Positions 34,312-41,672 of a stretch of DNA of 64,000 bases are shown here, piece after piece (positions within the stretch are counted from its first letter, which is position 1; each line of letters opens with the position of its first letter). A program made the translations under genes and the position numbers. The DNA is from Pseudomonadota bacterium. Lineage in GTDB: Bacteria; Pseudomonadota; Alphaproteobacteria; Caulobacterales; Caulobacteraceae. The stretch spans positions 1-64,000 of the forward strand of contig CAUJHW010000101.1 in NCBI GenBank assembly GCA_963205005.1, read 5' to 3'. The notes under the pieces are model-generated. The model saw only the letters and a list, made by a program, of their open reading frames with translations, ran no database searches and was not told the origin of the DNA.

Positions 34312-34992
34312 GTGATCCGCAAGTCCGCCCTCGCCGCCGCCCTGACCGGCGCAGTCCTCGCTCTTTCGGCGCCCGGCGCCGGCCACGCCGCCACGGTAAA
34401 CCCGGTCAGCTACAGCTTCGACCAGCCGACCGGCTGCGGCACCTGGTGCTACACCGACACCGGTGGCGTTGAACTCACCGATGGCGTCCTGGGCTATGCC
34501 GGCTGGGCGGTGAACGAGGGCCTGCCCTGGGTGGGCTGGCGGAACACCGCCCAGGTGAACATCGACTTCACCTTCACCGGCCCGCAGACCTTCAGCAGCG
34601 TCTCGATCGGTTCGACCCAGGACAATCCCGCCGACGTGGTCCTGCCCAACATCTCGATCTTCTCGTCCACCGACCTGATCAACTGGACCTTCCAGGGCGC
34701 CCTGAACACGCCGGTCAGTTCGACCAACAACAACGACGCCTATTCGCTGGCGCCGCACACCTTCCTGACCGTGTCGAACCTCAACTTCACCTCGCCCTAT
34801 GTGCGGGTGCAGCTGAACTCGAACTGCTGCTTCATGTTCGCCGACGAGGTCCGCTTCGACGGCTCCGCGTCCGGGGCGGTGCCCGAGCCGTCGGCCTGGG
34901 CGATGATGATTCTGGGCTTCTTCGGCGCCGGCGCTTTGATCCGCCGCCAGGGCCCCGGCCGCGCGCGCCGGGTGGAGACGCTCGCCGTCTAG
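34312..34992 (+). CDS. PEPxxWA-CTERM sorting domain protein
   Basis: A 226-residue secreted protein. A signal peptide (ALAAALTGAVLALSAPGAGHA) is followed by a beta-rich body (VNIDFTFTGPQTFSSVSIGS) and a C-terminal sorting signal: VPEPSAWAMMILGFFGAGALIRR, that is PEP-x2-WA, a membrane helix and a basic end. Such signals are processed by exosortase-type enzymes and often go with exopolysaccharide. GTG 34312 has AAGGAAG seven bases upstream. The four cysteines in the body may form disulfides. Function unknown. Confidence 0.88.
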   Translation: MIRKSALAAALTGAVLALSAPGAGHAATVNPVSYSFDQPTGCGTWCYTDTGGVELTDGVLGYAGWAVNEGLPWVGWRNTAQVNIDFTFTGPQTFSSVSIGSTQDNPADVVLPNISIFSSTDLINWTFQGALNTPVSSTNNNDAYSLAPHTFLTVSNLNFTSPYVRVQLNSNCCFMFADEVRFDGSASGAVPEPSAWAMMILGFFGAGALIRRQGPGRARRVETLAV

Positions 34993-35546
34993 GCGCGCGT
35001 TTCGGCGCCTGCCGCCAGCAGGTCCAGGGCGACCTTCAGCACCGCTTCCAGCCGCACGGCGTCGCGCTCGCTGGCGGCCGCCTCGCGCGGGGTCTTCTCC
35101 TCGCCGCAGACCAGGTCGCAGGCGGCCACCAGGTCGGGCTGGCCGGAAAGCTGGCGGCGCAGGGCGGCGAGCCGGCGTTCGGCGGCGGCCGTGCCCTCGG
35201 CGTGGGCGACGATCCGGGTCAGGGGCCGTCCGGCGTCCGACCCGCCGCCGGGCTGCGCGCCCCAGCTTGACGGGATCGGCGACGCACACCGCGCCCGCCG
35301 GTAGGTCTGGCCATAGAGCTCGCCCGCCGCCACGGCCTCGCGGTCGATCCGACCCTTGCCGGCCAGGAAGCCGAGCCCGGTGAGGCGGCGGTAGGGGCCG
35401 CGCGCGCCGGCGCCGTCGGAAGGCTCGATCGCCTGCCCACGCGCCCGCGACAGGCTCACGGTCTCGGCCACGCCCCGCGCCAGCGCCCTCGCCTCGGTCC
35501 GCGCCGCCGCCTGCGCCGGGTCCAGGTCCGGTCCGCGCCGCCTCAT
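34989..35546 (-). CDS. DUF6456-like protein, putative activator (GafZ-like candidate)
   Basis: A 185-residue protein. The N-terminal half has RLTGLGFLAGKGRIDREAV followed by AAGELYGQTYRRA, and the C-terminal part has LVAACDLVCGEEKTPREAAAS then RLEAVLKVALDLLAAG, a helix-turn-helix-like end. This arrangement fits DUF6456 proteins, to which the C-terminal parts of GTA activators (GafA/GafZ) are related. The assignment rests on motif reading, not a search. It overlaps the small HTH gene by ATGA and is opposite the S24 repressor. Confidence 0.55.
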   Translation of the reverse strand: MRRRGPDLDPAQAAARTEARALARGVAETVSLSRARGQAIEPSDGAGARGPYRRLTGLGFLAGKGRIDREAVAAGELYGQTYRRARCASPIPSSWGAQPGGGSDAGRPLTRIVAHAEGTAAAERRLAALRRQLSGQPDLVAACDLVCGEEKTPREAAASERDAVRLEAVLKVALDLLAAGAETRA

Positions 35547-35794
35547 CGCAGGACCGGGAAGCCGCCGGCCGCCTTCGCCGCCGCCACATGGGCCGAATGT
35601 CGGGCGAAGGCGGGCCGGGGCGAATCGCTCGCCGAGCCGGGCCTGCGCACCCGAAAGAGCGCCTCCAGCCGCTGCCCACGTCCGGAACTGACGCCGAGCT
35701 CTGCGCAGGCTCTCATCCGCGACGCCCCGCTGAGTCGGAGCGCCGCATAGGTCTGGCCCGTCAGGGCCGGGGGATCAGTTGCTGTATGTTTCAT
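35543..35794 (-). CDS. Small helix-turn-helix protein (Cro/GafY-like candidate)
   Basis: An 83-residue basic protein. LTGQTYAALRLSGASRMRA followed by CAELGVSSGRGQRLEALFRV has the spacing of a helix-turn-helix. A basic tail follows. It is divergent from the XRE/S24 repressor and shares a 63-base control region with three operator-like palindromes, one of which overlaps its start codon. In a phage switch this would be the Cro or early activator; in the Caulobacter GTA system the same place would be GafY. Choice between them is open. Confidence 0.6.
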   Translation of the reverse strand: MKHTATDPPALTGQTYAALRLSGASRMRACAELGVSSGRGQRLEALFRVRRPGSASDSPRPAFARHSAHVAAAKAAGGFPVLR

Positions 35795-35798
35795 ACTG
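35782..35798. promoter_or_regulatory. Operator-like palindrome 1 of the switch
   Basis: CTGTAT-GTTTC-ATACTG, 5 of 6 arm pairs matching, overlaps the start codon of the small HTH gene. It has the same half-site as site 3. Confidence 0.7.
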
Positions 35799-35806
35799 CA
35801 ACCGTA

Positions 35807-35819
35807 AGATACAAAATCT
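35807..35819. promoter_or_regulatory. Operator-like palindrome 2 of the switch
   Basis: AGAT-ACAAA-ATCT, a shorter dyad with the same 5-base centre as sites 1 and 3. It is midway between the two divergent starts and may be a weaker site. Confidence 0.5.
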
Positions 35820-35837
35820 ACATTGCGCAAATTTTTT

Positions 35838-35854
35838 CTGTATCTAAAATACAG
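35838..35854. promoter_or_regulatory. Operator-like palindrome 3 of the switch
   Basis: CTGTAT-CTAAA-ATACAG is a perfect 6+5+6 dyad ending three bases before the repressor ATG. It covers the position of its ribosome-binding site, so the repressor probably regulates itself. Confidence 0.75.
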
Positions 35855-35857
35855 TCC

Positions 35858-36502
35858 ATGGATCAGCGTGCGCAGCGCCTTCGACAGGCCCGGAACGAGC
35901 GGGGTTATGAGACCGCGGCCGCGGCGGCCGACGCCTTCGGCTGGAGCCGCAACACCTATGCCTCCAATGAGAACGGCAACGCGCCCTTCTCCTACCGGCG
36001 AGCCAAGGCCTATGCCGCGGCCTTCGCGGTCAGCGCGGAGTGGCTCTACGATGGGGCGGGCGGCGCGCAGCTTCCCGGCGACGGGGGGCTGGTTCCGGTG
36101 ATCGGACAGGTGGGCGCGAACCCGGACGGCACGGTGCTGTTCGCCCTGGGCCAGGACCCGGCCGAACTGGCGCCGATCCCGCCGGGGGGCACGGCCCGGG
36201 CCCGCGCGCTGCGCGTGGCGGGGCATTCCATGCGCGGCGTCGCCGACGACGGGGCGCTGATCTATTTCGAGGATCAGCGCACACCGCCGAGTCCCGACAT
36301 GCTGGGGCACGTGGTGGTGGTGGAAACCGACACCGACGAGGTTCTGGTCAAGCGCCTGCTGCGGGGCTCCCGCTCCGGGGTCTTCGACCTCGAGAGCGTG
36401 GCCGGGCCGGTGCGCCAGGACGCCAGGCTGCGCTGGGCGGCCCACATCACGGCGATCATCCCGCCGTTTCAGGCCCGCCGGATCATCCGCGGCGCGGCCT
36501 GA
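35858..36502 (+). CDS. XRE/S24-type repressor (CI-like)
   Basis: A 214-residue protein. Residues about 1-63 form an XRE helix-turn-helix (QRLRQARNERGYETAAAAADAFGWS, then AKAYAAAFAVSAEWLYDG in pieces). Residues about 78-205 form the S24 fold, with the catalytic Ser in GHSMRG (S124) and Lys in EVLVKRLL (K165), as in LexA and CI. The cleavage region reads VIGQVGANPDG, with Gly-Ala rather than the usual Ala-Gly, so self-cleavage is uncertain. It is divergent from a small HTH gene and a DUF6456-like gene, the arrangement of a phage switch. Confidence 0.88.
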   Translation: MDQRAQRLRQARNERGYETAAAAADAFGWSRNTYASNENGNAPFSYRRAKAYAAAFAVSAEWLYDGAGGAQLPGDGGLVPVIGQVGANPDGTVLFALGQDPAELAPIPPGGTARARALRVAGHSMRGVADDGALIYFEDQRTPPSPDMLGHVVVVETDTDEVLVKRLLRGSRSGVFDLESVAGPVRQDARLRWAAHITAIIPPFQARRIIRGAA

Positions 36503-36512
36503 GGCGGATCAG

Positions 36513-36719
36513 TTACGGAAGGTCTTCGGCGAGGATCGCCATCTCGAACATGAACGAGCCGTCCTCGTCCTCGTCCTCGAAGACCACGCCGATGAACTCC
36601 TCGCCGATATAGACCTCGGCGGAGTCCTTCTGCTTCGGACGGGGCACCAGGGTGATCCGCGCGTTGGCGAAGGTCCCCCGCAGATGGCCTTCCAGCTTGC
36701 GGATAGCTTTTTCGTCCAC
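36513..36719 (-). CDS. DUF3126 family protein
   Basis: A 68-residue protein: MDEKAIRKLEGHLRGTFANARI, then SAEVYIGEEFIGVVFEDEDEDGSFMFEMAILAEDL in pieces. This is the DUF3126 family, small and common in alphaproteobacteria, with no known function. It lies downstream of cysE in the same direction after a 61-base gap, a conserved neighbour in this group. It may be related to sulfur metabolism only by context. Confidence 0.9.
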   Translation of the reverse strand: MDEKAIRKLEGHLRGTFANARITLVPRPKQKDSAEVYIGEEFIGVVFEDEDEDGSFMFEMAILAEDLP

Positions 36720-36780
36720 GCGAACGCTCCTGGGATCAAACTCGGGCGGAACCTACAGAAAGCCTCGCCGCGGCGAAACC

Positions 36781-37611
36781 TCAGATGACGTAATCGTACA
36801 CAGCATCGGCGAGCGTGTGGTCCATGCTCTTGGCCGGCTCCTCGCCCGTCGGGCAGTTGACCAGCCGGGCAGGCACGCCGGCGGCGGTGCAGCCGGCCGG
36901 GACCGGCTTCAGAACCACCGAGCCCGAGGCGACCTTCGCGTAGTCGCCGATGGTGATGTTGCCCAGCACCTTGGCGCCCGCGCCCAGCAGCACGCCCTTG
37001 CCCACCTTGGGGTGACGGTCGCCCTGCTCGGCGCCGGTGCCGCCCAGGGTCACGCCCTGCAGCATGGAGACGTCGTCGCCGATCACCGCGGTCTCGCCGA
37101 TGACGATGCCGGTGCCATGGTCGATGAACACGCCCTTCCCGATCCGGGTCGCGGGGTTGATGTCCACCTGGAACAGCTCGCTCGAGCGGCTCTGCAGATA
37201 GAAGGCAAGCGTCTCGCGCCCCTCGCTCCACAGCCAGTGGGCGACCCGATGGGTCTGCAGCGCCAGGAAGCCCTTGAAGAACAGGAACGGCTGGACATAG
37301 CCCTTGCAGGCCGGGTCGCGCTCGAACACCGCCTTCAGGTCGAACTCCGCCTTCTCAACGATCGACGGATCGCACTCGTAGGCTTCCTCGATGGTGTCGC
37401 GCAGGCTCATGGCCCGCAGCTCCTGGTCGCCCAGCTTGCGGGCCAGCTGATAGCTCAGCGCGTCCCCGAGGCTGTCGTGGTTCAGGATCACCGCGGCCAG
37501 CAGGCTCGCCAGCGCCGACTCAGACTTGGCGGCGGCCTGGGCCTCGTTGCGCAGCGCCGCCCAGACCGGCGGCGGATTGGCGGCGGTCACCACCTCAAGT
37601 CGCTGGCTCAT
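36781..37611 (-). CDS. cysE: Serine O-acetyltransferase
   Basis: A 276-residue enzyme that acetylates L-serine with acetyl-CoA, the first step of cysteine synthesis. The N-terminal helical domain (SLGDALSYQLARKLGD) precedes left-handed beta-helix repeats (RIGKGVFIDHGTGIVIGETAVIGDDVSM in pieces), with the catalytic His in IDHGTG and RHPKVGKGVLLGAGA. It ends with the usual C-terminal tail (YDYVI), in which the last Ile can bind CysK. It overlaps the NUDIX gene upstream by 17 bases. Confidence 0.97.
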   Translation of the reverse strand: MSQRLEVVTAANPPPVWAALRNEAQAAAKSESALASLLAAVILNHDSLGDALSYQLARKLGDQELRAMSLRDTIEEAYECDPSIVEKAEFDLKAVFERDPACKGYVQPFLFFKGFLALQTHRVAHWLWSEGRETLAFYLQSRSSELFQVDINPATRIGKGVFIDHGTGIVIGETAVIGDDVSMLQGVTLGGTGAEQGDRHPKVGKGVLLGAGAKVLGNITIGDYAKVASGSVVLKPVPAGCTAAGVPARLVNCPTGEEPAKSMDHTLADAVYDYVI

Positions 37612-38254
37612 CAGTTCCTCCCGGCCGGTCGACCGTTCCCTGCCCCATCATCGCAAGCGCGAGCTCCGGCGGCAACGTTCCTTCCCTGGCCATATGGTAA
37701 GCCTTGAGCAGCATCGCCACCGTCAGCATGTCGGGAAGATCTCCGGCCATTGCCGCGTCGAGTGCCTCGCGGAACGGAATCCTGACCGTCCGGAGGTCTT
37801 CGGTGTCATCCGCCGCATGGTCGACGCCGGCCGCTGACAGTCCTGTCGCCAGGTAGCCGAAGGCCTGTTCGTCGGTGACAGAGTTGGACAGCTGCGCCCT
37901 GAGGATCTCGCGCCATTCCGCCGCCTGAAGACCGGCCTCCTCGGCCAGCTCGCGCCGCGCGCTCTCCAGCGGATCGTCGCCGAGCGGTCCGCCGCCCTCG
38001 GGAATTTCCCAGCTGTAGTCGCCGCTGGGGAACCGGTGCTGTCCGACCAGCAAGGTGGTTCCATCCTCGAACAGCGGCAGTATGGCCACGGCGTAGTTCC
38101 GGAAGCTGACAAGGCCATAGGTCGCGGGCGCCCCGGTCGGCGCCGTCGCGGCGTACTCGGTCACCGTGATCCAGGGATTTTCATAGACGGTCCGCGCAGG
38201 CCCGCGCACCCAGGGACGGCCGTGAGACGTCAGCCAGTCAGGCTTTTCCCGCAT
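37595..38254 (-). CDS. NUDIX hydrolase
   Basis: A 219-residue protein with the NUDIX box GGGPLGDDPLESARRELAEEAGL (read in two parts), fitting G-x5-E-x7-RE-x2-EE. The N-terminal strands (YENPWITVTEYAATAP) resemble ADP-sugar pyrophosphatases. It hydrolyses a nucleoside diphosphate-linked compound, probably ADP-ribose or ADP-sugar. The ATG at 38254 is chosen because GGAGGG precedes it. Its end overlaps cysE, so it leads the NUDIX-cysE-DUF3126 group. Confidence 0.9.
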   Translation of the reverse strand: MREKPDWLTSHGRPWVRGPARTVYENPWITVTEYAATAPTGAPATYGLVSFRNYAVAILPLFEDGTTLLVGQHRFPSGDYSWEIPEGGGPLGDDPLESARRELAEEAGLQAAEWREILRAQLSNSVTDEQAFGYLATGLSAAGVDHAADDTEDLRTVRIPFREALDAAMAGDLPDMLTVAMLLKAYHMAREGTLPPELALAMMGQGTVDRPGGTDEPAT

Positions 38255-38340
38255 TCCCAGGGTCCCTCCGCCTTGCGGTTCGCGCGATGCCCCCCATAAA
38301 GGGTTTCCCTTGTCGGGATCCTTAAAAGGCCAAGCCTCCC

Positions 38341-38952
38341 TTGCGTTCCGATCTCCCGCCCGCACCGCCTTTCGGGGCAGCACTGCCCCTCGCCGCCTCT
38401 CCGGAGACGCTGCGGTTCCTGGCCCTGCGCCGGTCGGTGTCGGCGGTCGCGCTGGTCGGCCCGGGCCCCGACGCCGGCCAGCTCTCTGACCTGCTGCGGC
38501 TGGCCACCCGGGTCCCAGACCACGGAAAGCTGGCGCCCTGGCGCTTCATCGTGCTGGACGGCGCGGACAAGGTCGCCTTCGCAGGGGGCCTTGAGGGCCT
38601 CGCGCGCGACCGCAATGATCCCCTTCTGGCCGGAAAGCTGGCCAAGCTGAAGGCGCCGCCGCTCGCCGTGGCGGTGATCTCCTCCCCGAAGCCCGGCGCC
38701 ATTCCCGAATGGGAGCAACTGCTGTCGGCCGGCGCCGTCTGCACGAGCCTCGTCACCGCGGCCCTGGCCATGGGATTCGGTGCCAACTGGATCACCGACT
38801 GGTACAGCTATGACAGCGAAGCGACGGCGATCCTCGGACTCGGGTCCGCGGAACGGGTCGCCGGTTTCGTGATGATCGGAACGCCGAAGGAGCCGCCGCA
38901 GGAGCGTGAGCGCCCCGTCCTGGACCCCCTCGTCACCCGCTGGAGCCGCTAA
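38341..38952 (+). CDS. Nitroreductase family protein
   Basis: A 203-residue FMN-binding protein. The N-terminus (TLRFLALRRSVSAVAL) holds the first FMN-phosphate contacts (RRSV), and LATRVPDHGKLAPWRFIVLDG and later GLGSAERVAGFVMIGTP fit the family. Such enzymes reduce quinones, nitro compounds or flavins with NAD(P)H, as a dimer. The start is a TTG with a poor ribosome site, so the true start may be a few codons later. It is divergent from the NUDIX gene. Confidence 0.85.
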   Translation: MRSDLPPAPPFGAALPLAASPETLRFLALRRSVSAVALVGPGPDAGQLSDLLRLATRVPDHGKLAPWRFIVLDGADKVAFAGGLEGLARDRNDPLLAGKLAKLKAPPLAVAVISSPKPGAIPEWEQLLSAGAVCTSLVTAALAMGFGANWITDWYSYDSEATAILGLGSAERVAGFVMIGTPKEPPQERERPVLDPLVTRWSR

Positions 38953-39259
38953 GGCTCCCCGGATACACAACGGCCGGACGGCGCGTCGGCGCCGCCCGGC
39001 CTGAGGTGACACGCCCGAGGAGAGATGGGCAAGGTCAGCTATAGGCCCCCCGACAGCTTTTGGGAAGCCTGAATAGTCTTCTTGTCGACTCTTCGAGACT
39101 TTTTCCCCTGTAGCGAGAGCGGGGGCAGACTCAACAGCTGCCCACGATTGCTGTTCAGATTTTGGGCGCCTGAGAAGTCGGTCGAAGGGTTTCCACGATT
39201 AGCCGAGTATTCGGGACGGTCGCACCCTGCGCCAAACTCATCCGGAAGGGTTTTTATGC
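38953..39259. other. Gap between convergent genes, partly AT-richer
   Basis: The 307 bases between the nitroreductase and queF stop codons hold a strong hairpin at 38972-39001 and a weaker stem near 39075 followed by TTTTT. The middle and right part is less GC-rich than its surroundings. I see no coding sequence and no RNA family I can name. Confidence 0.4.
38972..39001. terminator. Strong hairpin between convergent genes
   Basis: GGCCGG-A-CGGCGC pairs with GCGCCG-C-CCGGCC across a 4-base loop, leaving one mismatch in 13 pairs. It lacks a T run directly after it, so it may act with Rho or as an RNA end. Confidence 0.5.
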
Positions 39260-39715
39260 TTAACCTCGACCGCGATAGGGGGCGACGCCCTGCTCCGGCA
39301 GCCAAAGGTTTTCAGGCGCGGGTCCGCTCTGCCAGAACACGTCGATCGGGATCCCGCCGCGCGGATACCAGTACCCGCCGATCCTCAGCCAACGTGGTTC
39401 CAGTTCAGCGACCAGGCGCTTGGCGATAGCCAGCGTGCAGTCCTCATGGAACGCCCCATGGTTGCGGAACGACCCGAGGTAGAGCTTCAGGGACTTGGAC
39501 TCCACGATCCAGTCACCCGGGACATAATCGATCACCAGATGCGCGAAATCGGGCTGACCGGTCATCGGGCACAGCGAGGTGAATTCGGGGGCGGTGAACC
39601 GCACGAGATAGGCCGCGCCCGGATGCGGGTTGGGCGCGCGCTCCAGCACCGCCTCTTCCGGGCTGTCGGCGCCGCGGACCTGATGGCCCAGCTGGGTAAG
39701 ACGGGTCTCTTCCAT
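39260..39715 (-). CDS. queF: NADPH-dependent 7-cyano-7-deazaguanine reductase
   Basis: A 151-residue enzyme of the short (type I-like, YkvM) QueF form that reduces preQ0 to preQ1 in queuosine synthesis. The catalytic Cys is C49 in [12 protein letters not shown], with the acid Asp D56. [20 protein letters not shown] in pieces is the NADPH-site phrase. The Met at 39715 begins the family-like sequence; an earlier in-frame start is unlikely. The gene stands alone. Confidence 0.96.
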   Translation of the reverse strand: MEETRLTQLGHQVRGADSPEEAVLERAPNPHPGAAYLVRFTAPEFTSLCPMTGQPDFAHLVIDYVPGDWIVESKSLKLYLGSFRNHGAFHEDCTLAIAKRLVAELEPRWLRIGGYWYPRGGIPIDVFWQSGPAPENLWLPEQGVAPYRGRG

Positions 39716-39768
39716 GCAGGCGGGATTAGACGCTACTACGACGCCTAACAAGCAGCGGGAGAAACGGC

Positions 39769-40566
39769 ATGTCGGGGCAGTACACGGATTTCATCGTCGT
39801 CGTGACCGGCGCGTCCACCGGCCTCGGCCGGGCGGTCGCCCTTGAGGTCGCCGCCCAGGGCGCAAAGGCCGTGGTGATCAACTACGCCCACAACCGCGAT
39901 GACGCGGAGGAGACCGCCCGGCTGGTGGGCGCCTTCGGCGCGGAGACCGTTGTGGTGCAGGGCGACGTCGCCAACGACGAGGACTGCCGCAGGATCGCCG
40001 CCGCCGCCGAGCCGTTCGGCCGCATAGACGCCCTGTTCAACAACGCCGGCACCACCAAGTTTGCCGGCCACGCCGACCTCGACGCCGTTTCCGCCCAGGA
40101 CTTTCTCGATCTCTATTCGGTGAACGTGGTCGGCGCCTTCCAGATGGTCCGCGCCTGCCGCAGCCTGCTCGAGGCGGCTCCGCAGCCGGGCGCCGTGGTG
40201 ATGACCGCCTCGATCGCCGGCGTCACCGGGATCGGCTCGTCAGTCCCGTATGCCGCGTCGAAGGGCGCCCTCAACACCATGACCCTGTCACTGGCCCGGG
40301 CTCTGGCGCCCAGAATCCGGGTGAACGCCGTCTGCCCGGGCTTCATCGACACCCCCTGGTTCGGCAAGGGGATGCCCGACGCGGCCGTTGACCGGATCCG
40401 AGCCAACGCGGCGGCCGGGACGCCGCTGAAGGCGGCGTCAAAGCCAGAGGACATCGCCGCGGCCGCGGTGTTCCTCGCCGCGCCCGCCTCGCGGCACGTG
40501 ACCGGGGAAACCCTGCTGGTGGATGCCGGATCCCACCTCGGATTCGCCCCGCTGGTCGCCCGCTGA
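39769..40566 (+). CDS. SDR family oxidoreductase
   Basis: This 265-residue short-chain dehydrogenase has the cofactor motif [10 protein letters not shown] (13-22), NNAGT at about 91-95, and the catalytic YAASK with Y161 and K165. The end ([17 protein letters not shown]) is typical of classical SDRs of the FabG group. The substrate cannot be told. The short stretch between queF and this gene is a divergent promoter region. Confidence 0.92.
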   Translation: MSGQYTDFIVVVTGASTGLGRAVALEVAAQGAKAVVINYAHNRDDAEETARLVGAFGAETVVVQGDVANDEDCRRIAAAAEPFGRIDALFNNAGTTKFAGHADLDAVSAQDFLDLYSVNVVGAFQMVRACRSLLEAAPQPGAVVMTASIAGVTGIGSSVPYAASKGALNTMTLSLARALAPRIRVNAVCPGFIDTPWFGKGMPDAAVDRIRANAAAGTPLKAASKPEDIAAAAVFLAAPASRHVTGETLLVDAGSHLGFAPLVAR

Positions 40567-40748
40567 TCGCGGAAACCTCTCCGATTTCTGCCCATTTTTC
40601 GGGCGCAGGTCTGGTGAGGTGCTTAATTGTTTATCAGCCACTCTTCGGCATGGCTGCCGGCGTCCCCCTACGTTGATCTGAGGGCCGGGCGGACGACGAT
40701 GACCATGCCGCCGGCTTCGGCTCGGCGGATACTGAGAGGGGATAATCA

Positions 40749-41444
40749 ATGAGAACGCTTAAGATCGCACTGGCGGCTGCCGTCAGTTCACTCGCTCTGG
40801 CCGGAACCGCCAGCGCGGCCGAGGACAGCTCCGTTTCCTTCGCCTTCAACGTCGGGGCGAACACCGACTACGTGTTCCGCGGCATCAGCCAGACGGACAC
40901 CGACCCGTCGGTCTTCGGCGGCGTCGATGCCTCGTTCGGCATCGGCTACGCGGGCATCTGGGCCTCGAACGTCGACTTCGGAAATGGCACCGACATCGAG
41001 TTCGACATCTACGCCGGCTTCAAGCCCGTCGTCGGCGCGGTCACATTCGACCTCGCCGTGATCTACTATGGCTATACCGACCAGCCCTCCGGCTCGAACG
41101 AGGACTACTGGGAAGGCAAGATCGCCGCCTCGGTGCCGGCCGGCCCCGCCACTCTGGGCGCGGCGCTGTACTACTCACCGGAATTCTTCGGCAAGACCGG
41201 CGACGCCACCTACATCGAGGTCAACGCGGCCTCGCCGATCGGCGACACCAAGTTCTCCGTGAGCGGCGCGCTGGGGCACCAGTACGTCGACATCGGCCCG
41301 GGCTACACCACCTGGAATGCCGGCATCAGCTACGCCCTGACCGACAACATCGGCCTGGACCTGCGCTATCACGACACGGCCAAGGACAAGTTCGGCAAGA
41401 TTTCCGAAGGTCGAGTGGTCGGCGGGATCAAGCTAACGTTCTGA
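40749..41444 (+). CDS. TorF family outer membrane porin
   Basis: A 231-residue protein with a signal peptide (MRTLKIALAAAVSSLALAGTASA). The mature part has alternating hydrophobic strands (VSFAFNVGANTDYVFRGISQTD, DIEFDIYAGFKP) and ends in the outer membrane signature ...GGIKLTF. NTDYVFRGISQT is the family hallmark of TorF/Gcw_chp proteins. It forms a small beta barrel whose solute is unknown. AGAGGGGAT lies upstream of the ATG and a perfect terminator follows. Confidence 0.93.
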   Translation: MRTLKIALAAAVSSLALAGTASAAEDSSVSFAFNVGANTDYVFRGISQTDTDPSVFGGVDASFGIGYAGIWASNVDFGNGTDIEFDIYAGFKPVVGAVTFDLAVIYYGYTDQPSGSNEDYWEGKIAASVPAGPATLGAALYYSPEFFGKTGDATYIEVNAASPIGDTKFSVSGALGHQYVDIGPGYTTWNAGISYALTDNIGLDLRYHDTAKDKFGKISEGRVVGGIKLTF

Positions 41445-41475
41445 TAAACCGGCCCTGTGGCCGAACAGACATGGG

Positions 41476-41505
41476 AAGCCGCCGCGGTATCGCGGCGGCT
41501 TTTTC
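41476..41505 (+). terminator. Rho-independent terminator after the TorF gene
   Basis: AAGCCGCCGCG-GTAT-CGCGGCGGCTT is a perfect 11-base stem followed by TTTTC. Confidence 0.95.
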
Positions 41506-41672
41506 ATTGCGCCGGAGGGCGCTGGTTTCTAAGTTCCCGGGCGCTCGCCGGAGACGACTTCTGATTGTCGGCCGAGCTTAACCGCGGAGAAAGTCCGCAC
41601 ATCCAGGTTTTGCTGGCGGGCCGCGAGTCGCGGCATAAGGTTGGGAATCGATTTGTGAGCGGAGTTCGGCGC

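Noticed and set aside
39716..39768. A preQ1 riboswitch upstream of queF
   Set aside because: Only 53 bases separate queF from the divergent SDR gene, and no preQ1-type stem and A-rich tail can be seen.
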